Positions 1-12,002 of a DNA stretch of 64,000 nt are shown here, piece by piece; within the stretch, counting starts at the first letter, position 1, and each line of letters opens with the position of its first letter. Source of the stretch: Coriolopsis trogii (lineage: Eukaryota; Basidiomycota; Agaricomycetes; Polyporales; Polyporaceae); contig JAHYIO010000006.1 in the NCBI GenBank assembly GCA_020543525.1, forward strand, positions 1,178,001 through 1,242,000. Reading direction: 5' to 3'. Below the pieces are notes generated by a model. It saw only the letters and a list, made by a program, of their open reading frames with translations. It was not told the origin of the DNA and made no database searches. The position numbers were made by a program, and so were the translations under genes.

Positions 1-1950
1 TCGAAGAATAGCCGCCGGTTTCTCCCTGACATTGACATGTTTCCATATTCTGAAACAGCCGTGGCCAGTGGCTGCACACAGTCCTAGATGGCGGCGAGGG
101 TGAGGAGGTATAAGTCAAGGATGAATGTGGTTTGCTGGCAATGCCCACGTGGCGACTCTGCGAGCGCTTCGTCTCCATGGTCCGGGCATTGTGGGCGCTA
201 CCACAACTTCATACCAGACTCTGCGATCCAAGTAGGGGTCCGGGTTCATCTAAGTCCTGACTGCAGTCCGCTCACCGCTACCGAGTCATATTGGTCTTCC
301 TACCCCTTTTGACTCACATTTCTCTCTGCAATTGCATCTGTGGCTGCCTGTATATGGATCAGAATCGCGCAGCGGACCGCCCAAACCTCCAGCGCACACC
401 TATCTCAAATCTGGCCTCGCACAGCTCCCCGGTGCTGGTAGTAATCCCCGGCAACTTGTTATACGCCTCGAGGCATCCCTTCTGACTCCTCTCGCCGTAA
501 ACCAAGTTAATTCGGCCGTGGACCGCCCACTCAGTGCGATTGCTCGTCTCGCGTGGCCTGAAATCTGATGATAAACACTCCGAGGCAAATCGGAGACTAG
601 GTTTGGCACGAGGCGTTGCTGTGTTCCACCCCCTACCATCACCTGCCAAAGGACTTTTGGTTGTGCCTGTACAGGCCAGGCGTTACGAAGCTTGGCACAC
701 TACGTATAGTGATGATTCCTGGTATGTTGGTGGGTACAGTCTCCTATATTCCCACAAGCTAGTGCATACGGTCGCACCTCGCCTAATCGCTCGCGTTCAG
801 CTAGACCATCTCTGTCGCTCTCACCTCCTGCGCGCATTTGCGCAGCATCGAACCACCAACTGCGAGTTATACAAACTACGGACTGCGAGGATCATTTCTT
901 GTTTGCCATATACGGTATCTGTCTGGGTTACCCCATTGCTGTGCCTCCGGCGCACGCTGACCTGTGAATCGCCGGAGCACCTTGTGGGGCTCAGCCACAC
1001 GTTGTTGCGAACTCTCCTGTCTGACACTCGGACACTCGGGCACTGGGTGAAGTAGGAGGGCGGCCCAGGTAGACCTGCGCAAGCAAAGTCGAGGCATGCA
1101 GAGTTGCGCAGAAACTTTCTGGTACGTTGGACGTCCCGGCATCGACAGTCTCCCCGCGTCGCAGGACGAGACATGATACTCTTTCTCCGGATTCATCGTG
1201 TGGCATGAGCACCGCAGGAGCGGGACATGGAACCGCACGATGCTGGTATGCGGCTCAAGTAGTTCGTCTTGTCAGGGGCTTCGCCGGGTACTTCCACACC
1301 GTGATCGACTCCATCTCTTCCATTTCAGCGTCTTCATGCATAACTTCCGTCAATCCGTTTCCAGTCCTTCTCGTATGGTCTCGGTTGCGTAGCTGTCGAC
1401 CAGCCTTGACGCGCTGCATGGGATAGTCATCGCTTGGGGCAGTTTCCGCTGTTCACCGTTGGGCGTATGCGACATCCCTGGTGAAGGATGTTTGAGGTAT
1501 CATCCTCGACACGATGATCTCGGCCGTGCATGCACCATGTCATGATCCGCGGTATGCTTCTTTGTGTTTCTGGCAGGTGACTGTTGGTGAATTTGTCTAC
1601 AGGACAAATTGGGTGGTCGTTGATGTGGACAAGGGCGTCCCCTCTGAGTTCCGCAATCAGACAAAGAGCAGCCGACCTACCCACCTTATTGTCCCAGGGG
1701 CGCAGCCGCAATTAACCGGTTCTGTCTGTGAAAATTCTTACATTCCGGGGAGGAGACTGTCGCAACATTGATACACCTGAAGCCAAACGACCAACTCACA
1801 TCCTCACTACGCCAGTGACAATGAATGTGACGTACCACGCATTTGGCCCATGCTGTGAGTTACGTTACGTTATCCCCCAGGGCTTTGGCTTCAGAAGGCG
1901 GGGCGTATGACAGGTATATCATTCATCGTATCTTGGACTGGTCGTCTTCA
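1..1950. other. no recognisable gene
   Basis: I find no protein family, convincing splice pattern or RNA gene in this stretch. Short open frames occur on both strands, but none keeps a consistent spliced frame and none resembles a known domain. It may be degraded intergenic or transposon-derived DNA, although no terminal repeats were seen. Confidence 0.5.
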
Positions 1951-2029
1951 AGTATCGATCGACTCGCGGGCTTCTTACAGTTCTTCTCCAACAAACCCTT
2001 TTGGAAGGCTGTCACCGTCAGTGTTAGTG

Positions 2030-3331
2030 TACGTCGTTCCATGCCGCCAGTGACATCTCGGAACATACCTCCAGGCATCGAGGTGGTTGCATACATAACG
2101 AGGGTGATGGGCTGCGGCTTGAGCGGCACTCGAGGTGGGTCCGCATCGACGCTCGCTGCCCATGTGCCTAACACCTCCTCCAGGAACGCCTGCCAATACG
2201 TTCTCTCCTTCTCCGTTCCCGGTTTCGCGGCAAGTTGCGCGAGATGACACGCCCAAGCAAGTGCCGAACTCCTTCAACGCGAGCCGGAACCGAGTAGGCG
2301 TCTCAGGGTATTCAACATGTTCGTGGAGTGCGCCTAACGACGCTTGTTCAGCAAGGATCAGGCGGATTCAAGCAAGCCAGCTTACGGAGACATTCCACTG
2401 CCCTCGCCGAGAGCTCGATCGCCCACTCCTCCCTCCCCTCCATAGGGTCATGCCGAGATCAAGCGGGTCGTCCGACACGTACCGCCGCCACTTTGTCTCC
2501 AAGATACGCTTGTACTCCTCGATCTCCCTCTCCAGCGCCACCGCCGGCGGCGTGTCCTTGTTCTCACTCTGGCCTCCGCCGGCACTGCCAGCGCCCCCTT
2601 GCACCAGACTGTAAACGACATACCCGTCGATCGGGTCCAGGTTCCCTTCGGATAGCACTAGCGGCCTGCTGAGATCCACACTCATTTCCCAACCCATCTT
2701 CGGCCTCGGCGATTCCCTCTTCGCGGGTGAATCGCACGAGCTAACTCGACGGCAAGCTCTACGTACTGTCGCTCACCGGACATCAGTGCCATCCGGCCAA
2801 GTGCGAACAACATCCAGAGTGCGAGGTAGTGGTGGTATTGACCATCCGCCTGGGTCGTCTTCCTCCACCTCCTTCCCGATACAGAGCCCGCCCGCCAGCG
2901 GGTGTGCGTCGGATGCCCCGGGCAGCCGGGCCGTCCCGTCCCGCGTGCGCCCAAGCGTGTCATGTACGGTGGCGACAAGGCGCGCGGTGAGCGTCGTGGA
3001 GAACTCTGGCCGCTTCAAGTGGCCGCCAGGGTGCTGCTCGAGTTCGGGCTCGGACTCGGGCACTCGATCGGGCGCAGGGTTGGGTTGTGAGCTGGGCAGT
3101 GCTCAGGACGCTGAGCGTGAGGAAATTGAGCACTCCGAAGGCATCGGTGCATAGATAGCGACCCCGGTGTCCCTCGGCCATTGGTGGTGCCGTCCAGTCG
3201 GACGCTTTCTCTGGTGTGAGGCGGCTGAACGGGCCATAGACGACCTCCATGGTCTTTGTGAACTTAGTCAAGGTGCGTGGCTGTACTTCGTTTGGCATAG
3301 TGTCGTATTGAAACTTGTCGAGATCGTCCAT
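2030..3331 (-). pseudogene. decayed six-hairpin-glycosidase-like protein gene
   Basis: On the minus strand, peptide segments appear in the right order for a fungal family of uncharacterised six-hairpin glycosidase-like ((alpha/alpha)6 barrel) proteins. They are EGHRGRYLCTDAFGVLNFLT near 3100-3200, TVHDTLGRTRDGTARLPG near 2950, DGQYHHYLALWM near 2840, ESPRPKMGWEMSVDLSRP near 2690, EGNLDPIDGYVVYSL near 2640, DDPLDLGMTLW near 2460, LALKEFGTCLG near 2260 and PQPITLVMYATTSMPGG near 2080. Successive segments lie in different frames with no room for GT-AG introns. For example, near 2845 the frames overlap directly, and near 2715 the peptide between IHP and ESPRP is shortened and shifted. At least three frame breaks are needed to read through. 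I infer a pseudogene; several clustered assembly indels are the alternative. Family assignment is from remembered similarity and is moderate. Confidence 0.7.
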
Positions 3332-3626
3332 GTCAGGAACTGGTACGAGACGTCAGACATTCAGAATTTGACGCCGCTCAGGTACTCACTGGGCCAAGGC
3401 AAGGGCGGAATATGGTGGTCGCGGGGGATGTCGATATGTTGATGACCTTCGGTCGAATACCCTGGGAACAATGTGATTACTAGACCTAGTTAGCGGCAAA
3501 TGACACTGCTTATGACGTTCTGGTGAGCGAACGCTGTGGGTCAACGTATCGCATAGTCGCCACCCAACCCCATCTTGTTTCGACCTCCTATCGAGCGTTG
3601 CAGACAATTTCTGAACTCCAGACAAC

Positions 3627-4725
3627 ATGGCTTGGAGATGCACAGGGGCGACTAACGCAGAACTCGTACAAAACATGGCGAAGAATGGTCTGGTCAAATC
3701 TGAACGCGTTCTGGCGGTGAGTGTAACTCTATCGCGACGTGCAACATGATCGCGTATGTCAACGATAGTAGCAAGACTTATGCGCTCTTATTTGTTCAAC
3801 TTAGGCTATGAGCAATGTTGATCGGGCACGCTACGTGCGGCATCCGAGCACAGCGTATGAAGACTCACCCCAGTGAGTGTCGCTCGCCCATCCAAGTCTC
3901 TGAACAGACGCGAACACGCTCGCCCCGACCTGTCTTCACAGACCGATCGGACATGGTGCGACAATATCAGCCCCACACATGGTAAGCACCGCATCCTCCA
4001 TCCTCCGTACCAGCCGGCAGGACCGTTAGCCTTCAAGCTCACCAACGCCGGTGTATAGCATGCCTATGCGGCAGAATACCTCTTGACGTTCTTGAAACCG
4101 GGCGGGAGGGTGCTCGACGTCGGCTCGGGCTCCGGGTACCTGTGTGCGGTGTTCTACCAGCTCTTGCAGGACCCATCGGACGCGGAGCGGAGCGCGCAGA
4201 GCAAGGTTGTTGGGATCGACCACATTCCTGAGCTGGTGGAATGGTCGATAGAGAACATTCGCAAAGATGGGCTGGGGCAAGCATTGGACTCGGGGGCGAT
4301 CAGGCTGGTTGCCGGGGATGGCAGGAAGGGTGGGTATCTCGAGACTCCAGGCGTAGCTCTGGGGACCCCGGGCGGTCGGGGGACTTGACAGTTGCGAATG
4401 GCGAACGCTCACTTGGAATGTCTGACTTTGATGTTGGCAGGTCTGCCTGAGGATGGTCCGTTTGACGCTATACATGTCGGAGCGGCCGCGCCCACACTCC
4501 CAGCACCTCTCGTCGAACAGCTCGCACGTCCGGGACGGATGTTCATTCCCGTCGGGACGCATTCCCAGCAGATCTTGCAAGTGGACAAAGACGCAGATGG
4601 AAACGTTACAGAGACACCGCTGTTGGACGTGATGGTACGGCCCTGTTGTTTACCGTGTTGTGTTGTCGGGATTGACGCGTTTCGCCTAGTACGTCCCGCT
4701 CACAGATCGAGACAAGCAAAAGTGA
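3627..4725 (+). CDS. protein-L-isoaspartate(D-aspartate) O-methyltransferase
   Basis: Repair methyltransferase that uses S-adenosylmethionine to methylate isoaspartyl residues in aged proteins; normally cytosolic. Six exons join with consistent phases: 3627-3716, 3805-3872, 3942-3981, 4059-4329, 4441-4634 and 4690-4725. The product is 232 residues, the usual size for the eukaryotic enzyme. Visible signatures are the N-terminal NAELVQNMAKNGLVKSERV, YEDSPQPIGHGATISAPHM in the substrate-binding region, SAM motif I LDVGSGSGYLCAV, and PFDAIHVGAAAPTLP. The C-terminal YVPLTDRDKQK comes from a 36-nt last exon that single-frame reading misses. The next gene starts 233 bp downstream on the same strand. 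The start codon is the first ATG of the conserved N-terminal block. Confidence 0.93.
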
Positions 4726-4958
4726 TGTTTCAAGGGAAAAGGACTGTGTAGAGAGCTCGGGCGTTGACGAGAGTTTCGTTATGTATATGTAGGAATTATC
4801 GACACACACGTTGAGCGGTTGAGGAGTCTGCTTGGCTCAACTAGCGCCAAAAGGTCCGCGTCGGCTGTCCGGCCCGATTACCGGTTGGACAAGACATTGA
4901 GGGACAGCCGCGTGAACAACGGTACGTCGTTCTTTCTTCCTCCACACTGTCTCTCGAT

Positions 4959-6242
4959 ATGTCTGAGCTCCTCGCAGACGACCCCGAGTGGTCCGATGTT
5001 GTACCCGTCCGACAATATGAGAACGTGAACCCAATCGCGCCCATCTTCTACAGCGAGGAGTGTCCGTATGGGCCCAATCCGCTCGCGTCCACACATTGAC
5101 ATCCGATACCACCTGCAGACAAGGATGCCACAGACTACTTTCGCGGAATTCTCAAGACCGGAGAGATGAGCCCACGCGTGCTCAAGCTGACCGAAAGGAT
5201 CATCATGATGAATCCTGCGCACTATACCGCATGGTGAGCCTCCCAGTCCCTTCTTCCAATCCCCCTGCTACACAATATGGCGCCAGGCAACACAGATACA
5301 AAACCATCATGGCGCTCCAGCTACCGCTTGAGGAGGAATTGGAACTCATGGATGACGTCGCGACGACATTCCTGAAGACATACCAGGTCTGGCACCACCG
5401 CCGGCTTCTCCTCACCGCGATCAACGCGGTCCCCACTGCGGCGCGGGAGCTCGAGTTTCTGAAGAGCGTCCTTCGCTCCGATGCGAAGAACTATCACACC
5501 TGGTCATACCGTCAGTGGATCCTCGCACACTTCAACGACGAGGAGCGCCTCTGGCCGGGTGAGCGACCGTACGTCGAGGAGCTGCTCGAGCAAGATGTGC
5601 GCAACAACTCTGCGTGGCATCATCGGTTCTTCGTGGTATTCTCCAGCGGTGTGCGGTTGGGGGACGAGGACAGGGCGCAGGTACTAAGACGTGAACTCTC
5701 GTATGTTATTGTCCTTCCTTTCTCCACCCTCTCGAACTCTGCACTTATCCTCTTTGGGGTACGAAGATTCGTCAAAGAGAAGATATCTCTGGCCCCAAAC
5801 AATCCGTCTGCTTGGAACTACCTTCGCGGGATACTTGAGCACACTGATACGCCCTTTGCGTCGCTGGCGCCCTTTGTTGAGCCGTACACAGCGACGGTGT
5901 CACCTGCACTTGACTCTGGCGACGATGTGGTCGATCTGGACAATCCGTTGCCATCTCCAGGCGCGGAGTTGCCCTGCGTCGCAGCGCTCGAGTTTATGGC
6001 AGACATCTACGAGAAGGAGGGCGGGGAAGCCACCCAGAAAGCTATAGAGGTGCGTTCTAATCGCAGATATGGCGTGTACATCAGTGTTGATGCGGAATGC
6101 GCATAGATATGGAAGGTGCTCGCAGATGAGAAGGACACGATACGCAAGAAGTGAGTGTACACGATCCTCGTCATTGCTGGGCTAACATCCAAGTTCAAGG
6201 TACTGGGAATTCCGTATACGCGATGCACTGCGGAAAGCATAA
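4959..6242 (+). CDS. RAM2: protein farnesyltransferase / geranylgeranyltransferase I alpha subunit
   Basis: Alpha subunit shared by farnesyltransferase and type I geranylgeranyltransferase, which prenylate C-terminal Cys residues of CaaX proteins such as Ras, Rho and fungal mating pheromones. Six exons (4959-5061, 5119-5233, 5287-5700, 5767-6049, 6107-6150, 6200-6242) give 333 residues with phases agreeing at every junction. PPTA tetratricopeptide-like repeats are clear: NPAHYTAWQHRY, TYQVWHHRRLLL, NYHTWSYRQWIL, NNSAWHHRFFVV and NPSAWNYLRGIL, the expected repeats with their W-x-x-R cores. The C-terminal block IRKKYWEFRIRDALRKA comes from two tiny exons. The N-terminal EWSDVVPVRQYENVNPIAPI is typical of Ram2. 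It appears to be an ordinary single-copy gene. Confidence 0.93.
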
Positions 6243-6931
6243 GAACCCCACTGTACGAAGTAGCATATATAGGTGCCTTGTACGTTAGCCCAGATGGATA
6301 TGTGGAAACTCTCGGGACTGTAATATGTGATCAGTCGAAGACAGCAGTGAGTACAGCGCACTCCAACATCTCAGGACTACGGCGCTATGAACAAGGGTGC
6401 CACGCCATCGCTACTAAGGTGAGTGCTCGTGATTCTTCTTTGTTAAATATGCTAATATCATGATGGGGAAATGCGCATTGTGGTAGTATCGTCGTCGTGC
6501 ATTGATGACATTCGCCGCAAGCCAGCTGTACATTCGGACATCAAGCAAGGGCGTGCGTGCACGACGGTATGGTCTCTGCTTTCTCATACTAGCTAGAGCT
6601 GGTACGGTCGCGGGCGCAGATTCTGGTCAAACGCATAAGATCCTTGCGCGAAGCAAATCCTCCTCGACCGCCTTGTCCGATACTCATGCTCGCTCTCTGC
6701 TTCATTCGCAGCGTTATTCTCTATCCCGTATGTGTTCTCTCCTCTCTGCCATATGTGATCATCCCTCCATCCGAATCCTGTCTCAATAATCTCCGCATCA
6801 CTGAAACCAACGCTGTCTTCTCTCTCTTCCTCTCTCTTCGATATTGCATCCTTCCCTCCTCCGTCTGTCCTTGCACATTGTGTCACGACGCACCGTGCCC
6901 CGACTATATTCAATAACTGTTATGCAGTGTC
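6243..6931. other. intergenic, no gene recognised
   Basis: Between the prenyltransferase gene and the small unknown gene. Short frames on both strands lack splice support and family resemblance. It may include the promoter and 5' untranslated exons of the following gene. Confidence 0.4.
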
Positions 6932-7708
6932 ATGTTGACGGCTCTCGCTGGCTCGGACTCGCATCAGGAATTTACAGTGAGTCGGCAGGTTACCCTGGAT
7001 CGGAATGCTGTGGTACTCATGCAATCACGTGCGTGTCAGCAATCCATACTGGGCGCTTGTACCACAGACAATATCTTTTCATGCCGAGATCTCCTCATGA
7101 AACAATAGTTGTGTATCCTGGCAAGGGAGCGGCTACAGCATGAAGAAACAGCTTTACGCGTGGCCATAGGGAGGACTGAAATTGTGGACGAAGGTGAGCC
7201 TGAGACTGCACAGACCAATTTGACTACGGGTGAAGCGTACGACAGCCAAAATATCTCTATACATATCAAAATCCTCGTGCCTATACGCTGACGGACTTTT
7301 ATGACCCCAGTGACCGTTGTCTTTGCAAGAGCTTAGTGGACCACCCGCTAGCGTCGGACAGAAGTTGGGACTCGCAAACACTGAGTCGGATTATAGAGGA
7401 AGCCACTGCAAGCCGGCAGACGGAGATGCATGCCACCAGCAGGTTGCTCAATACAAAATTGTACAACGTTTGGTCATGGAAGGTAGTATGAGTCATGTCT
7501 TGAGGTCACGTCAAGGTCTGATCATTCATACATATCTCAGGCAGTCGGGCCCCGGCCGTCAACTTCACCTCTTCGGCCTTTCGCACCTTCGCTTGACGAG
7601 ATGTGCTGTTGCCGGACCAGACTGAGTGCGCAACTCGCCCATCCACTTGATAGCATCCCTTCACTGTGCGTTCCTGACGTTCACAGAACAACTCATTATA
7701 GCGACTGA
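6932..7708 (+). CDS. unrecognised small multi-exon gene
   Basis: A four-exon model (6932-6976, 7109-7193, 7337-7482, 7541-7708) has matching phases and canonical GT-AG borders and encodes 147 residues. The middle is charged and probably helical (LARERLQHEETALRV, LSRIIEEATASRQTEMH, RLLNTKLYNVWSWK), then a Pro/Ser-rich stretch (GPRPSTSPLRPFAPS) and a Cys-rich tail. I do not recognise the family. The helical core with the YNVW motif suggests a small structural or complex-forming protein, but that is speculation. The first exon and the start codon are the weakest parts; the 3' end could also be spliced differently after the Pro-rich segment. It lies in the same orientation as its neighbours on both sides. 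Confidence 0.42.
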
Positions 7709-7995
7709 TGTCTTGTCGTAGAACGGCTGGTACTATGTATGGTGAATTGCCACCTTAAGCCTCCCCTTCACATGTTTGTGTAACGCATCTTACATCCGAA
7801 GCAAGTCTTTCGGCAACACCGTGGGTTTCTTTAGTCACGAAGAACGTTACGTCCAAGCTCTAATAACAGAAGGTTTCCCATGTAGGACCCACTGCAGTAA
7901 CCGATCCTATTCTCTGGCTCGTCAGCAAATGACTCTCCGGCTTCGTCCGGGCCAGAAATTAGCAATTAGAATCATCGACTATCCCTCACCCCGGC

Positions 7996-8002
7996 ATATA
8001 AG
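7996..8002 (+). promoter_or_regulatory. TATA box of P450 copy 1
   Basis: ATATAAG lies 70 bp before the start codon. The same element is present at 66-85 bp in four other P450 copies of this window. Confidence 0.6.
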
Positions 8003-8065
8003 AACAAGTACTCCTGCACCTCTCTGTGCTACGACCACGAACCAAATCAGTCTCCTTCCTCAGCC

Positions 8066-10538
8066 ATGTCTACATCGCTCTTACAGTGGATATTGCTAGG
8101 CGCATTCGCCTGGTTATTCTTCTGGACATTGAGAAAGATCTTCATTCGGTCCCCGCTCGACAACGTACCCGGTCCGGCCACTGAGGGATTCATCTATGGT
8201 GAGCTTCGCTCTACTTCTCGATACCCTTTGGCGCACTCAAAAGCACTCGCAGGGAATTTCCGCCAAATCCTCGACAGAAAGGACGGATGGGACTTGAGAG
8301 ATGTCCTGACGAACTCTCACAGCGGCGTGGCGAAGCTGCACGGACCACTCGGCGTATGCTGTCTACTCATGTCAGCACCCATGATTCAACCTGACTCTGC
8401 GATGCATAGACCCGTATACTATACGTTTTTGATCCCAAAGCATTGCACAACGTCATCGTGAAGGATCAGACCATTTTCGAAGAATCCGCGTGGTTTCTTA
8501 GGTCCGTCTCCTTTACTGTTCCGTGCGTCGAGGTTGACTCTTACGGTGCCGCTCGGTAACAGGACTATGGGATGGTTACTTGGACCAGGCTTACTAGCCA
8601 CATTGGGTATGTGCTTATGTCTGTAACAGCAGTCGTGTACATACTCTGACTTCACCTGTAGGAGCCCACCACCGCAAACAACGCAAAATGCTCAATCCCG
8701 TGTTCTCGATGGCCCATATGCGGCGTATCGTCCCTATCTTCAACCGAGTCGGACATCAGGTACGGAGCGTTTGTCGAGAAACTCGACAATCGCATTGACA
8801 TCCTTGTGCAGTTGCAGGACGCGATTGAAAAGCAAGTCCGTGCCCAGTCTGAGCCGGTGGAAATCGACATCCTCACGTGGATGTCACGTACGGCATTGGA
8901 GCTCATAGGTCAAGCTGGCCTGGGCTACTCCTTCGATCCTCTTGTGGCGGACAGGCCAGACGCTTACGCTGGCGCGGTCAAAGCCTTTCTGTGAGCCGGC
9001 TATACTATGTTCGGGAGCGTTCAGCACTTGACACCCATCTGCACCTTCAGTCCACTCTTCATGGAGAATACGCTACTGTTCCGCGTTGCACCCTATGTAC
9101 CCGAGCGGATCAGCTCCCCGTTGCGAAAGTTCATCGTGGCCATCACTCCGATTGACAAGTTACGGAGGTTGAAGTCGGTGGCCGACGTCATGCATCAGCG
9201 CTCAGTGGAGATCTTCATGGAGAAGAAACGTGCCCTCGAGAAAGGGGATGCAGAGGTGACCCGGCAGGTCGGAGAGGGTAATGATCTCATGAGCATCTTG
9301 CGTGAGTGCTTCAATTCCTCGTTCGACAGAAGACGGCGTATGCTGACGAGTCCATGCTTCGCCAAGTGAAAGCGAATGTGGCGGCGTCGGAGGAAGACAA
9401 GCTGCCGGAAGAAGAGCTTATTGGTCAGATGTCGTACGTATATCCACTGCCTCTCTCGGGCCATTGTGGCAGGCTGACCTCAGCATGGGGCTCTTGCATC
9501 GGTGTGCATCAGGACATTCACCAACGCAGCTAGGGACACCACGTCAAGCGCTCTCTCTTCTACTCTCGAACTTCTGGCACAACACCCCGATGTGCAGCAG
9601 AAACTCCGCAAGGAAGTATTAGACGCGTTTGCGGCGAAGAATGGGGAAGACCTCGACTACGACACTCTTATCTCTCTTCCGTACCTTGATGCCGTCTGCA
9701 GGGAGACGCTGCGCCTGTACGTCAATTTTCCTTCGTCCGGCGCGTACCGGTCGTTACTCGTCCACTGACGTTCGCATGGGAGATATCCGCCAATTCCCGA
9801 AGTCTTCCGCGAGTGAGTGAACGCCTCTCCTAGTGGGTGCGCCGTGCATACTTGGTACTCACCCCGGTATCTGTCTAGAGCCCGCCAGGACGTCGTCCTC
9901 CCGCTCTCCGAGCCGATTACCGGTGTCGACGGAACCCAGATCCACGAAATTCTGGTGCCCAAGGACACGACCATCATCGTAGGGATTATATCTTCCAATC
10001 GCAACAAAGCCATATGGGGAGACGATGCCGGAGAGTGGAAGCCGGAGCGTTGGCTCTCCCCGCTGCCTCAGAGCGTCTCTGACGCCAAGGTTCCTGGCAT
10101 ATATTCCAACCTGTGAGTTGAGTTTCGCGCGGAAGCTATCATGGCGGCCCGTACTAATTGGTATCTTTGGTACAGGATGACTTTCATAGGTGGCGGCCGC
10201 GCATGCATGTACGTGTACATTGCGATTTCCTCCCCACTGTCAAGGGTCGTACCAACTAATACCGTACGCTACTGTGCCACACCAGCGGTTTCAAGTTCTC
10301 TCAGCTGGAAATGAGTAAGTCAGCGCGACTCGCACGTGTAATGTTCGGTGCTCAGTGTATGGTGTGTGCAGAGGTCGTACTTGCTTTGCTTCTGTCCAAG
10401 TTCACCTTCGACCTCTCCAACAAAACTATCATCTGGAACTTCAACGCAATTTGTTTCCCGGGGGTCCAAGGCGCTAATGAGACAAAGCCAGCTATGCCCT
10501 TGAGGGTGGGGCTTTACAATGCTGCTGAGTCTGCTTGA
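8066..10538 (+). CDS. cytochrome P450 monooxygenase, copy 1 (CYP5150-like)
   Basis: Membrane-anchored heme-thiolate monooxygenase of the endoplasmic reticulum, using electrons from P450 reductase. Fourteen exons (8066-8198, 8253-8353, 8410-8501, 8563-8606, 8662-8759, 8812-8990, 9051-9301, 9367-9433, 9513-9716, 9783-9812, 9879-10112, 10176-10208, 10286-10314, 10372-10538) join in perfect phase to give 553 residues. Features in order: N-terminal membrane helix; Pro-rich hinge SPLDNVPGP; helix [41 protein letters not shown]-helix AARDTTSSAL; K-helix ExxR in CRETLRL; WKPERW; heme loop [11 protein letters not shown] with the Cys ligand. The I-helix has Arg where the other copies have Met. The acceptor before exon 10 has a poor pyrimidine tract. 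The CYP5150 assignment is from remembered resemblance; the substrate is unknown. Confidence 0.93.
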
Positions 10539-11206
10539 CGTGGCCTTGGCATTGAGGCAAACCTTTCGGGCACTATCGGTATATTGGTATATGCGCTACA
10601 TGCTCTCCACGCCACATAGATATTTGGAAGCTGGCTATTCCGTACATTCGTATCGATCGTACGGAGTACAAATTCATTGCGAATGATCACGCCGAGTAGA
10701 GGACGAGCCTTGACTGGTCTACGAGGATTCTACCTCAATATCCTTGTCAATCCTTGCTGCAATTGTGAACATGGCCCGCCCTTTTTCCAGAGGCCCATTT
10801 GCCTTCCGTCCCATCGTGCTAGCGGTCCCAGGAGAGATGGAGATGATTTAGGGGCTTCTTCCTCGAAGAGCAGCCCTGTGTACTGGAGTGTGCTGGTCTC
10901 CAGGTTCTAATCTACGGATTCTACCTCTGGTTCCACGACATCTGTAGTCATCCCACTAGGCCCAGCAATAGAGTTTACGCTATCTATTCACACGTTCGTC
11001 GGGCAGGGCGAAGGCGGATAGCATTAGCGCGCAGACCAGCGCGGGGAGGCCATCCGGCTCGCGTCGCCACCGCTCTCTCGCGCGACCCGGAGGGGCCGAG
11101 CTCAAGCCATAAGAGGAGCGAAGTGAAGGGCCAGAGGACCGAAAGGCTGAGTGTGAGGCTCGGCCTCCGCCCAATGGAGTCGGCGTGAGAGATGGAAGAG
11201 AGTGAT
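10539..11206. other. intergenic, no gene recognised
   Basis: 3' flank of P450 copy 1, becoming GC-rich towards the minisatellite. No coding signal beyond compositionally open frames. Confidence 0.4.
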
Positions 11207-11520
11207 GTGTAGGCAATGAGGCAGGCGGCGACGTCCAGAGACTGTGCCCTTGTGGATGGCAGGAAGATAGTGGGGGCCTTGAGGACACTGTTGAGTGGTG
11301 TGCAGGCAATAAGACGGGCGGCAACATCCGGAGACTGTGCCCATGTGGTTGAGGAAGATAGTGAGGGCCTAGAGGACACCGGCAAGGGGTGTGCAGGCGA
11401 CAATATGGGTGGCGACGTCCGGGGACTGTGCGGAAGATAGTGAGGGCCTAGAGGACACCGGCGAGGGGTGTGCAGGCGACGAGATGGGCGGCGACGTCCG
11501 GAGACTGTGCCCATAGAGGT
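11207..11520. repeat. minisatellite, about 91-bp period, 3.5-4 copies
   Basis: Units begin at about 11207, 11298, 11389 and 11468, each with a version of GTGTGCAGGC. This is followed by a GGCGGCGACGTCCGGAGACTGTGCCC-like core and GAAGATAGTGAGGGCCT-AGAGGACACCGGC. The first three starts are 91 bp apart. The third-to-fourth spacing is 79 bp because about 12 bp (the CCATGTGGTTGA part) is missing. Long open frames on the minus strand across this stretch result from the repeat and its base composition, not from a credible gene. Confidence 0.85.
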
Positions 11521-12002
11521 GCAGAGGTTGTGAATGAGGCAGGAGCTGCAGCAGCGGATGCTGCAAGCGAGCCGACGGGTGCACCGTGCGGCGGAAGAGG
11601 TGTGGTGGTGAGCGGATCACCGAGTGAGGGGTGTGTGTATAGGCAGACCGCCTAGGAGTACTGCTCCAGGTGGGTTGGACATCGCGGGCCCGGAGGCACA
11701 CAGGATGATTGACAGATGAAGTGAGGAGATTGAAGGAGAACAAGTGTAGGCAAGGACGGGCTGAGCTGGGAGCCACTCGCCACCCGTCCTGCCGTGCCTG
11801 CGGCTGTTGTAGCCACGCGCGGACAAGTCGACTCGGAGTAGTTGGCCGTGCAAAAAAAAATTGAAGTACTTGATGTGCAAGAGATGTTCAAGCACGCAGG
11901 AGAGGAAGGAGGAGGAGGAGAGGAACACGGGAGGCAAGACATATGAGGAGGAGGCAGACAAAGGAGGCACGGCACAAAGGAGCGCGTTGCGCGCGGCACG
12001 TG
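11521..12002. other. GC-rich flank between minisatellite and WD40 relic
   Basis: No gene recognised. It contains a run of nine A at 11852-11860. The minus-strand frame of the WD40 fragment runs on through it without a stop until about 11652, which looks like read-through after loss of the normal end. Confidence 0.4.

Noticed and set aside
10984..11514. 176-codon minus-strand open frame, Ser/Pro-rich
   Set aside because: It coincides with the 91-bp minisatellite; openness follows from repeat composition and the peptide repeats only because the DNA does.
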